Assembly (NCBI RefSeq): GCF_002999335.1
Contig: NW_020312535.1
Location: 62,001-126,000, forward strand
Length of the DNA: 64,000 bases
Reading direction: 5' to 3'
Source of the DNA: Cyclospora cayetanensis
Lineage: Eukaryota > Apicomplexa > Conoidasida > Eucoccidiorida > Eimeriidae
A model generated the notes under the pieces. The model worked only from the letters and a program-made list of their open reading frames with translations. It did no database searches and had not been told where the DNA came from. Shown here piece after piece: positions 46,952 through 58,400 of the stretch. A program made the translations under genes and the position numbers. The first letter of the stretch is position 1. Each line of letters starts with the position of its first letter.

Positions 46952-49900
46952 ATGCTAAAGGCGATGGAAAATTTCTGTTTTATACCTCCTGCCATAGCAT
47001 CCCCCAGGGAAACCCGAGACGACAAAGTCAGCCGCGCTGATGAGGACCCCTCCGACCCAAGTGAAGGCAGGAACATGCAAAAGGGTAGCAGGGGCAGTCT
47101 AGTGTGTAAAATGATTTGGATTGTCACATCTGAGAGATATCATCACCGCAACAGGCAATACCAGAATTTATTGAGAATGTCTTTCTTCAGCCTCATGCCC
47201 CTAAGGAGAAGGTGGAACTGCTAGCTACGGCTGAAATTCCTTTGCATGATGGGGCGCGAGAAGGGTATGCTGAGAGTTCAGAGGATGAACAAGCCAAGCC
47301 ATTAGGATTCTGGAGCCGATGCCTCCATTCTTGTGTTGGCAGAGGGGAGAGAAGCAGAAACGGATGCAGAATGTTCCGCTGGAAGGCCTCGAAGGTTCGC
47401 TGTGACCCAATCTTTGCATTACGACCAATTATCATACAAGCCACTAGTGCAACTTTGACCGACACCTTATGATGTCTGCAAGAACCCCCAGAACTATAGC
47501 GGGTGAAGAAGCACCTATGAAGTACAGAACGATCGACACAGAAAATACGTCTTTTGTGCTGCTTTCTGCTTCAGAGGAATGCTGACCCGCAGAAAATTAA
47601 CCCCCCTACAAACCTCATTCCCTTTCTACCACCTCAGCTCTTCAAAGATAGGGTGAGCCCCAGCAGGAAGCAGATCTGCAGGCAGAGTTAGGAGCAAAGT
47701 TACTGTAGTGGGCTAGGGCTCATTTACTAGGCAGTGGTGCGATCAAATAGGGAAAATTAGAGCAGCAATTTTCTGTGATTGTTTGATTGCTTTCGCGGAC
47801 GAATCAAAGCATCCTTAGGCCCATAGGCAACACGTCGGCAAACGCTTTTGTGTTTTGAGGGTTTAAGGATGTCGGGCAGTGTCTGCTTTTATAGCCATAT
47901 GCGCTAGTTGTCACACTTTGTGGTCCTATGCCTCCCAGCCTTTGTAGCTATACTGTTGTCTGCAGCGGCGTTGATAATCATAGCTAGTTTCCTACTGCGA
48001 TATTGGTTTGGTGTCTTTCGCTTTGCGTATTAGGGGAAAAAGACTCTAGTAGTAGACCTAGATGAGACTCTCGTACGCAGCACTTTCAAACGACCCTCCA
48101 GGTACACCTTTGTGGTTAAGGTAAGCCGTATGCATCGCTATTACTCACCATCTCTGCCAATCGCTGTAACATTTCTTCTCCCTGTGCTCCTCTCTCTGGT
48201 GCGCTTACCTACCCAAGTCTATACGGGTCGCATTCCCAGCTGCGGCAGTGGTACCACCCTTATGCCAATGCGCGGCCTGTAGGATCCTCACGGCCGCTAC
48301 CCTCAGGCTCTTACACATACCCAATAGAGACGCGCAATGGTTTCTCTGCAGGGCCAGTCTGTTGCTGCAGGTTACTGTTGATGAAAAGGCTCGCAATGTT
48401 TACATTAGCCAGCGCCCAGGTCTGTACTATACCTGCATTTTTCGCCCTTTCCTTGCTATTCTAGGTGCACCATACATATATCCTACCTCATACCTCTCAG
48501 AAAACTCCACAGTGCTAGAAAGGCGATGAATTCACAGATTTTGCTATTAACGGCCACCAAAAGGATGCATGGGTATTTATGGAGTGTTTCTCTATTACGA
48601 GTTGCTTGTAGCGCTGATCTGAAGACCCATTATGAGGTGGTCTAAATATTTGCTAGCATTTTTCTATGGGCCTAACTCAGGGCTTGCCCTCTTTCTAGAC
48701 GAAGTATCGAAGTGGTTTGAACTAGTCATCTTCACAGCATCTGTTGGCATGGTACGCCACCCATCTCGTGTCACCTTTCACATGAACGTTTACACACAGC
48801 CCAAAAGAGGATTGTCAATGGCTGGAAAACATATATCCGTTCCTGCGTGCACCTCTGGACGGGCTTAAACTAGGTAGGGGCCACCAGTAGCTCATGAAAT
48901 ACCCCAAGCACACCGTTGTTGCTTGACTGTTCCTGCATGTGAGCTGCAGTACGCGGATCTGGTTGTCGACAAAATAGACCCCAAGAATCGCTTCACTTGG
49001 AGGCTGTATAGAGAATACTGCACGTATTTGTAAGCTATGATATTTCCAAACGCTTATCTGTGGCATTATTTTGCTCTCCTGTGCTCATTTGTGTACCATA
49101 CTAATGCCCTGCTTTCCACCCCCCGTAGCTCCTTGCTGCATATCTGCTATAACCAGCTGCACCAAAGGACTGGCTTTTGATTGACTACTTGTTCAGTAAG
49201 CTTTGTGGGTTTTGAAGTCTTGTTTTGCGTTAATTTGCATGACTCCGTTTCTTTCCCCTTATTTTTGGTTTGTTTCGGTTAATCTATGGGTGTGTTTGTT
49301 GAGGAACGGCACTTACGTAAAGGATTTGTCTCTTCTGGGCCGAGACCTTTGCAATGTGATCATCGTGGACAACTCCACGCAAGCGTACTTGTGGCACGCT
49401 GAAAATGCTATTCCCATCACGAGCTGGTACGCAAACCGCATACACGCCGACGCAAAAACTGCATAGCACAAGGAAGGGCAGTATAAAGCATTATAAAGCA
49501 ATGTAAACATTAGTGCTCTTCTGATGTATATACTACATAGTATCAAATGCACGACGGTATGAATATGTATGTGCTTGTAAGCGCGCAAATGCGTGTAACA
49601 TCTGTGCTGGACTGTCTGCTTGTAGTGTGTCTAGACACGTGCACGTGTATTCAAGCCACCCAGATTTGGGGAAAATCATAGCTTGGTGACCAAATTGCCT
49701 GTGCATATTCGTGTAAGTGCTTTAACTGCTGCTTCTCACCGCAAATGAATCTATGCATCTGCTAAGAGTGGCTATCTTGTTTTGTGTATATACTATACTG
49801 GCATGTACACTTATTTGTGTGTCAAACGGGTAATTAGTAAGGATATCTTTGCGCACAAAAAAGAGGGACACAGGGAAAGAGGCCCACAGCGAGAAAGGAA

Positions 49901-50390
49901 AACATGGGAGGGGAAAGGCACCTGCAATTGCAGAGGAAAACGTTTGCTTAAATGCTTCTTCCACAGTTATTACGCTTACATTCCCCGACGACCATCGGTG
50001 TTGCTGTGAATGTTGGGCTATTGACACCAGGATCGATGATCCTCACGATACAGAGCTTATCGATATAATACCCATATTGTCCTCCCTTGCAATGGTGAGT
50101 GATGACACACACGCCGCATTAAACACTGTACAGCAAGCCGTACACCAAAAACCGCAACTAGTATCACGGTGAACAGCTGAAATTAGTGCATGTTGAACAA
50201 TTCTTTGCAGCAGAGATAAATTCACCTCTGGAAGTATGGCGTGCAGTGTCCTCTGCAAGCCAACGTACTCAAATCCTAAAGTGTATTCACGAGGTCTTGA
50301 TGGCCCAATCAAAGCTTCTTGCGTTTTCATGCAACTTAGGTCAAGGATATAAGGCCTGTTATCCGCGACGCTCTGCTTAATTTGGGTTAG
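46952..50390 (+). CDS. Small CTD-phosphatase (NIF/FCP1-homology domain, SCP-like HAD phosphatase)
   Basis: Protein phosphatase of the HAD superfamily; relatives dephosphorylate Ser in the RNA polymerase II CTD. Ten exons join in phase: 46952-47101, 47155-47394, 47638-47652, 48034-48120, 48371-48419, 48699-48751, 48950-49029, 49304-49426, 50031-50094, 50340-50390, 303 residues. The catalytic DLDETLV sits at about residue 143, both Asp present. Then come RSTFKRPSRYTFVVK, FELVIFTASVG, YADLVVDKIDP, RLYREYCTYLNGTYVKDLSL, LLGRDLCNVIIVDNSTQAYL (HAD motif with VDN), ENAIPITSWIDDPHDTELID and a VKDIRPVI tail, all colinear with human CTDSP proteins. The N-terminal 130 residues are acidic and family-variable. 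The 53-base first intron and the 15-base third exon are the least certain. Confidence 0.87.
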
Positions 50391-51580
50391 CAACCGTCAC
50401 GGCAAATATCCCAGGCTTCTTGGTGCTACAAAAGGCAGTGTCCATCGCTTCGGGGTATAGTTGTGTGGAAGCAAGGAGTCATATGCTAATATGCTGGCGC
50501 AGTGCACCGTGGCGGAGGTCGAAGGCATATTTTCTTTCACTTTTGTGGTCTCTCTGGGTTCGTTTCTTCTGTTAGCGTATTTTTGTCAAATGTTTATGTT
50601 TGCCATGAGACGTGATATCCATGCGTAATTATGCATGTACTTTAACGCCGCTGTGGATACCTTCTGATTTGCATCCCCGCCGTATCGAGCTGTTGGTCAT
50701 CACAACAGGGCGATAGCGGCATTGCATAACATAAAGGAACAGTGCTTGCCCCCACCTTGTGAAGCCCACCTGCTCTGTGGGATCTCTAGGGTCGGCCCTT
50801 TAGTGATGCCTCTGATTGCCCCTAGTAACCAAGCAAACAAAGAACGGAAGAACACAAAAACACCACTGCCTCTGCGTGAGATCTGAGGTATGTAATGCAT
50901 TAGCCTGGGGGGCCTGTTTGCACTACCGATGTACTGCTTGATCTTTGACTTTTCCACAGCCCTTGCTTTCAGCTTTCACGACAGGCCCACGACTCAATAG
51001 CTGGGTATTGAAGTAATGCAGACTCACTGCAGGTTCACCACAATTTGTGCTCCCAGGCCACTGCTTTGGCTTTTAAAGCAACTGATATGGTAAGCACATT
51101 TCCCGTTTTAGGGATCTAGCTGCTAGCAAGGACAGGAGTGCTTCTAGCTTTCTATAGAACCCATATGCAGCCGGTAGCTCAGACCCTGGACTGCTGAGTG
51201 TTTGATAGTTAGGGGCCTCATCTTTATTGGGCCTGACAAATCGAAAAAAGGGGGCGCAGTCCCCGAGACTACTTATAGCCGTATCTTTTTTTAGCACTAA
51301 TAATAGAAGATTGAAGGATCATGTGGGGCCACACTTCTATGCCGTTCAATCATTTGCGATCCATGTTATGAGGCCCTAACAAACCATCCTGCCATCCCAA
51401 CCTCGCTGAACGTCTTTTAGTGCAGTGTGTAGGATACGACTGCTATATAATAGCACCTTTTCCCCTTAAAGTGAGATGGTGAGTGCGAGGTTGATGTACA
51501 GTCCTATCATTGATGATACACCGCGAAAAAAGCAAACTTGAGACGGGAATACCTGCTTTTCGCTGCCCACGAGCTATCCA
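50391..51580. other. Spacer between convergent genes
   Basis: Lies between the phosphatase gene (+) and the mitochondrial carrier gene (-). Short frames on the minus strand at 50957-50700 and 51297-51073 lack motifs. 3' UTRs of both genes are expected here; no clear polyadenylation signal was assigned. Confidence 0.35.
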
Positions 51581-51585
51581 GTTTA

Positions 51586-54500
51586 CTACGAAATAAAGAA
51601 TGCTGATAACAGGAGCCCATACAGAAAGCACCTTAGAGAAGTACCCTGATAAAAGACGCTTCCAGCCTTGCCGACCAGGCAATTGCAGCTGCCCTTGAGT
51701 AGCGCAAACACCCCAGAAAACCAGGCTTTGGCCCCAAAGGGTTTCACAGCAGTAGGGAGGCCTATGGGCAGTAGACCTGTAATCTTTTGTCGCACCATAC
51801 TTTCCAAATATTCAATAACGGATGGAATAAGGAAATGAAAATCATCATCATAGGCTTTTGCTAAGGATTCCTTCGTATAGCATGAACATTATCCCATTCT
51901 GCAAGCAGGCACGCTGCGTGTGCACCCAATAACCCCCAAAAAGAGAGGAAAATCCCTCCTCTCGGACCATTCGCTGCAGGCACAAGAGTTGTACACATGC
52001 ATCCACATCTCGTGATTAACCGTAGCGCGCAATTGTGCCTGCTCCAATACAACTCCAGGGAGAACAACAAAAGAGAATACTGCAAAAAATGTCACGACTG
52101 ATGCTGCTACAACACCAGATGTACACGGCATCTGCAGTGAAGCGGAAACTGCAGTGGCTGGTGCAAGGCACGTGCACCGACATCAGCATCGGCGGAACAT
52201 GGGCGTAGCAGCTTAAGAAGACGAGAATGGAGCAAAGGGTAAGCTCTGCCATTGGTACTTGAGCTCACAGTAGCAACCTGAATAAAGTTTAGGTCACGGT
52301 AAGGCGCATTATGCACTTGTTGTCTGCTGCGAAGGACCTGAAAGACAACATACAATTCCCTGTTGATTCTGATAAGTCCAAAGGTTTTAATGCAGTAGGG
52401 AGTGTCTATTCTCCGTGTGCTGATCAGTAGAAGGGGTCCACAATCTACCGTGCCTTAACGCTCTTCGATGATTTCCCGAAACACTCGCCTGCAATGGGTA
52501 TGTGAGACTAAGGGCAATAAACTTGGAGACGGCACCCCATATAGCAGGTAGCCCCGCAGTTACAACAGAGGAGGAGTGTGAAACACTGAAAATAACATGG
52601 CACACATTCCGGTTTTCCGTCTAGATAGAGTCTCTGAGGGGATCAAGACTGAAAATATGTGCGCAAGTGATATTGTCATTGTTCTTGTTCGCTGCTATGT
52701 GCTACTAACAACAGGAGACGGCACTTACTGGTTCCTCTTTAGCCGTTCATAGGCTGCGATTTGAATTGCTGCATGCGGCGCAAGGGCTAGTGCTGGGCCA
52801 ATGCCTCTGTAGCATTCACTTATGCCGCCGCGGGCGGCGCTCAAAATACATCGAAAGCCATTGCGGAAGCGTGGCCAGCCAGCAACCTGGGGATAGGAGG
52901 AAAAGCCATATGCAGCAGATAGGAACAACCTGGACCGAGTAACGGACTAAAAGGCGGATTGCTACGAACAACTGCTGAGCACATGAGGTAGAAGGCTACA
53001 CTATTATCATTAGATCTGTGAAAAATATTCACGTAGATGCTTCCAGGTACTCGCGGGCACAAAGTGACTTTCCTTCCCCACAGAAGCTCCTGCACTCAGT
53101 ATTCCGCGCTGTTCACCCGCGGCGAGACCCCACCGCAGTGCCTCAGCGAAACGGTCTAACAATAGATAATGGCTTAGTGCCGATTAAATGCTGCCATTTA
53201 AAATTTCTCGCAAGCGTGCTGTAGGTAATGCTATCAGGAAACACGCCTTCAATAACAGGGCGTCCTACCTCAGTTTCTTTGGCTTGCATCTCCATTCGCG
53301 CCTTTGCAAGCCACAAGGGATGCGTCAGACCGGTCACTACGATGCCCGCTAAAAGACCGCTAGCCTGCAATTAGGCGTAAAGAAATGGAAAGCGATTAAC
53401 TGAAAAGCCGCGTATGGCCAAGGGTGAATCCTTATGTTTATCGGAAACCAATCACTATCAACTGCACTAGCAGGTAATTTCTACATAAAGCACTGGAGGT
53501 GAACTTAGTTGCTGTGTCTCCAAAATCAAAGCAAAATTATCCTAAATGATCCCACATACGGTGTTGTGCGTAGGGTGCTTAGACGTTTGCTGTGGCTGCG
53601 TACCACATCGTCGACAGATGTCCTTTCTGCCACTTCTGTTGACTGGTGCGAATGTCCGAAAAGAGCCACGCGCCACTTTGGAAAGCTGGCGCTGAAGTTA
53701 TCAAAACTGCGTAACACATCAAAGAGAAAACATGTCTAGTTTGAAGCCCTGTATCATTCAACTTGTTTTATATGTACTCTGTCATTAAAACGCTGGTTCG
53801 GATTCCCGCGCGAAGGGGAAAATTTCAAGCTAATAGTACTGGTTAACCATCACACACATGCGCCGTCACAACAAATAACGAAAAAAAGATGTATTAAAGC
53901 AAACGGCAGCTACCTTAAAATAAACTGGAAGCGTAGAAACGGGAAGCAAAAATTGCAAATCGAGGGCAGGCGCGCTAGAGCTTACATATATCTGAAGCAA
54001 GCCCAAGAGGTAGAAGAGGCTGTTGCTGTAACGCCTACCCCCTTCCACAAGCCTCTCAGACCTTCCTGTTTGAAGATCCTAGTGATTGCCGAACGAGTAG
54101 AGCTGTACCGTGGGATCGCACCACCAGTGACAGCCGCAACTGACCAGGCCAGGGAGATATTGAGAAAGAGACACAGAGCCGCAAGAACGGCATAAAAATG
54201 GATTTTCTTGAAGCATGAATACCAAACCATCATAAACCAAGTTGCACGTCTAAGCGGGTTTCTCTATGTGAGCCTGCATCTTTAGACTAAGCTGTGTATT
54301 CACGTTCCCTGTTGTGGACGGATTTAAAGTGCCCGAGAAAAACACACATGGTGACCCTCGTAATTAAGCTTTACTTCGCTTCCGTAAAATCAAAACAAAA
54401 GCATGAAGAGCATGCATCATGACACAAGTTCAACACCGTCTTGCCAGTGCATCTGCAGCGTGGCAACAACTGGGCACAGATCGCAGAATACGGTACGCCA

Positions 54501-54914
54501 AGATGGTCTGAGACGCTCCACCTTCTTTGCTCTTTCTATTCTACCGGACCTTTTGCTATATAGCTTCTCCTCTAAGTGTGCCTCTGCCTCACCTTGCATG
54601 CGAGTCTTGACAAGATCAAACGGGTGCAGAGCGCAGCATGTCAAAAGAGCCGCTGTCCCGGATGCCCCAGCAGCCCAACCCGGACACGCGCCCACGTTTG
54701 GATTTCCTGTGAAGGCTGGAGTTGACACTTGATGAATACGAGCTGCTGGTCCTGTTTGCTCTTGGCAAGAAGTTGCAACTCTCGGCACCGACGCATGTAC
54801 TGCGGAGATGTCCAAGGTGCATATTGCAGAGGGCCCCGTACTTCGTAGACGTTCGATCAGATCAGGCCCTCTGCCTCTGCTGACCGATAATTCTGCTAGA
54901 GATGGCGTTTCCAT
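51586..54914 (-). CDS. Mitochondrial carrier family protein, folate/FAD/NAD carrier subgroup (SLC25A32/FLX1-like)
   Basis: Inner-membrane solute carrier. Exons in phase: 54914-54497, 54139-53986, 53706-53604, 53364-53269, 52886-52729, 52585-52489, 52337-52278; the C-terminal exon(s) are unresolved, perhaps ending near 51586 (frame with VIEYLESMVRQK). All three family signatures are present: HPFDLVKTRMQ, HPLWLAKARMEMQ and TYPLQVLRSRQQ. The Trp in the second repeat is typical of the folate/FAD/NAD subgroup, so a cofactor or nucleotide substrate is inferred. Matrix helices read AITRIFKQEGLRGLWKG and FRCILSAARGGISECYRGIG, followed by AAIQIAAYERLKRN. Exon 6 ends with a GC donor (CAG/GCGAGT) that splits PLQ from VLR, an otherwise exact signature. 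A first-exon extension of about 80 residues precedes the first helix. Start ATG at 54914 is the first in frame. Confidence 0.82.
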
Positions 54915-55450
54915 TGCGGCAGGCAGACTTTAGCATTCCATCGCATGGCCATTGAGTTCAGCGCACCGCTGAGAATGTCTCATGCAATTGGGCATTTACT
55001 GTGAATTGAAATGCATTTGAGGGGAGATTTACACACTATGCTACTTCATGAAGTGCACTTATATGGCCGCAGTACGATACTCTGAGCCGTCGACTCGTGC
55101 TTCGTGCAGCGGCAAACCCGAGTGTGAGGACTGAATACCAAACATAAAAGGTCATTGCAGTACTTCTTCGTTGAAAGCCCCATTTTCTCAGGAAGCTAGT
55201 CAAGTTAATTCATTTTAAGCGTTGCGTAGCTGTTGGTGCCGAAGGCCCCGGAAGTCAGTGGCTGTGGGGCCCATGAGTGAACTCCACGGCCAACTTGCTT
55301 GAAAGCGATAGGGGGATATTTGACCACGGAGCTTATTTCTTGTAGCCAAAGGACTGCCATAGTCTGTTCGAGCTCTATTCTTTCACCTTTCTCTTCCTGA
55401 CCATTCCAGGCTACGTTTTGTTCACACGGGACTAATATACATCGTTTTGC
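54915..55450. other. Spacer upstream of the carrier gene
   Basis: Expected promoter region of the carrier gene, read leftward. No open frame with a motif and no recognisable control element was seen. Confidence 0.35.
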
Positions 55451-58400
55451 CAGTTACCTGCGGTGTGGTCTCCTAGCCCGAATAAATATCCTAAAGACCG
55501 TTTTAAAGTCATATTCTGTGCTCCCCAGTGTGAGTATGACATGAGATTTTAGGTGCCTCAATATGCAGGCTTCCCACACAAGTGAGAGCAGGGGGTCATC
55601 CGGACGCTCGGATAGAAATACAGGCGTTTCACAGCCCCTTTCCAAGTCCTTTGGGTTTCATTGTCCTTGCTCCTCTATGGATGTCAGGAAACTTTCTTTT
55701 AGTGTCATTACCCACTAGGTCCGCCTGGTCTGTCGCCTGAAGAGGGCTACGCTGCATTTCGGCAGTTCGTACTACACTGGTTGTACCTAGCAGAGACCAA
55801 AGCAAGGAATGACTGTTTGAGTTGTCTGATTATATGACCTATTTATTCCAGAGGAGTGTTAGCTCGATGCAAGAGGGCGTAGTGTTGCTTTCTTAGAGCG
55901 TTAGATGCAGTCTGCAATTAGCTGTGAATGCTCACAGTGATTAAAGCGCTCAGCAACACGCACTCTAGCTGTCCCTATCCTCCCAAGTCGAGAGGTTTTG
56001 TGGGATGCGAGCAGGAAGAGGAGGAGGCTATTTTGACAAACACACAGTAGCTTTGTATCAAACTTTTATTGGCACGAGTTAAGTGTCACCGAAGGGAGTC
56101 GTCAGATGGAGCGCTACAACCTCATCGGCTCGAGGGCACGTTGTCATCGTAGCACCGAAAGGTGTTCCTCCAGCTCCATAAAGCAGAAGACAGGTAAGAT
56201 GTGTTTAGGGAATGAAAATGTAAACCTGTTGAGTATTGCTTGCGTGCTTCATGGAGAAGGAATAAAAATGTAAACCTGTTCAGTAGTGCTTGCGTGCTCC
56301 ATGGAGAAGTTTCCATGCTAGGGCGGCCGGTCCATGCACCGTAACGAGCTTCGAAGCCCCTAAGCAGGCAATAGGACGAATGTAGGGACAGCATATCTGG
56401 AAGTGCCTGAGCATACATCTGAGTGTAGAAAACATCTGATTGAAAGTACCAATAAATCCCCATGGATGGAGCTAGGTACATAGGGCAACGTATGTGCTGG
56501 AGAAGGGCAATTGCCAAGGACCACAAAGGTTACCGTCCGGGGCAACTAGCACTTTAATCGGACATAGCCAAAAAGCCTTCCGCAGGCAAAAGAATTGATT
56601 CGCAATCACCTTCGCCCAAAAAACATTAACCTGTGCTTGGCGCAAAATGGAACTGAGGGGCGAATTTAGAATTTACAGAATACCCTCGCGGTTCTAACAA
56701 CTACCAGTCATTTTAGAGTAATACTGCTTCACAATTTGCGCCTTTCTGCATGTTGACAAAAAGATGCAGACTCCTGTAACTTCGATTGAATCCGTGATTT
56801 TTCTGAGACAAGAGTGGTTGCGCTGTGCAGTACAGAATCGCTGGGGCGTTGCAAGAGCGCGTAGTCGGCAGTGGTCTTGCCCGCCACATACTTCACCGTA
56901 AAGCTGTTCTGCATGAAGCACCCACGCCACAGAGCAGCTCCAATATCAGCAAAGTCCTACGCACTTGTTGCAAGGTACTTTAAATGCCGGAGTTCTGTCT
57001 ATGCGGTAGAATGACGTCCACGCAAGTCTTGCTGTTAGTTTTCCCGTGCCCCACTGCACAGCCTAGAGTTCCTTTACAGCAATGAGTACCGTTGCCCGGT
57101 GTCACTTGAGCGATATGCATACGAAGCAATAATTTGATCTTTTAAAGAATCCGCGACCTGTTGGAAGAGTTTAGTGTTAACTGATGAAATGTGCATCGGT
57201 ATTAGAAAGAAAAACTGCTCATTATCAGGCAGCGCATGCACTGGTGGAGTTGAAAAACGACTGATAAGCGTCGTTGCTGCGGCATCCTCTTCGTCTGTCC
57301 AGGCTACACACTTGTCTCCCTTACACAGATAAATCAAAGGTGCACCAGTCCAAGCAAGTCTAGAGGTGGGGCATCTGTATTAAGATGGAAACCCGCAAAA
57401 CTTCGCAGTGTCGCGAAGGTCACTCCTTGATTCATTCAAGTTTTGTTTGATCTGGCCTTATTCCTGCAGTCAAAATGCAGAAACGTACGTGCACAATTGC
57501 TTGCATAACAACGAGCACTTGCCTTCCTTCATGTACCACCTCTTGCCCCGTAAAAGCTGCAATGCAAACGGCAGGTGTTGTTGGTACCACTATACGTTTC
57601 CATTAAATAGCCAAATGTCGTCAACGAGACAGCTATCCACTCCACTTCGACATGTGCATGAGAATCCCAATTAACGTGCAGCTACAGTGTGTCTAGGAAT
57701 TGCAAAGTCCAACAATAATAACAAGTAGACGCATGTTTGAGCCTGCGTGTCGCCGTTTTGTGCCACTTATCACGATGAATGGGGATTTCGGAAAGGCCTC
57801 TCTAGAATCAATTGTAGTGCAGATTAGTCATTCGCGTAAGTTAATGTAGCACTTCAAACGTTATGCACAAGGAACTCCTGCTTGACACTAGTCTTATTCA
57901 GGGGCCTGAGGTGCTTGAAGTTCATGCGGATGTCCCACCCTCCGACCTTTTTCGGCACCAACACCTAGTTTTGCCCAAACGTGCAGGTTGATTCCTACAC
58001 TGAGCATATGTAACTAAAACCTCCTCCAGTCGCTCAATTTTCTCTCCATGCTGTAGGAGCCTTCAATACAACGGAACACAGCATGGGGCTGACCCGATCT
58101 CAATGCGATGCGCTGAACGGCCAATAGGTAGCCAGCTTGATGGCGATTTGTCGTTGTTTGGCGGATCTACGATTACCTTCTTGATATGTGCCCATTCCTG
58201 TAGCTCCTCGGCTACATGTGCAATCGAAATTTCTTATGCAAACAGGTGCAGAGCCACGAAAAGTGAAAGCCTGCTCAATAGCTTTCTATCATCCACTGTT
58301 CAGTCCGCTACCTGATGACTTTGTCTCACCTTGGTGAGGCACTGGATACACTTTGCTGATCAAATATGAAATAAGCGTTGCTGAGGAGAGCACAAGTGCT

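Noticed and set aside
53780..53815. GGTTCGGATTCCC resembling a tRNA B box
   Set aside because: No A box at the right distance upstream and no clover-leaf stems can be drawn.
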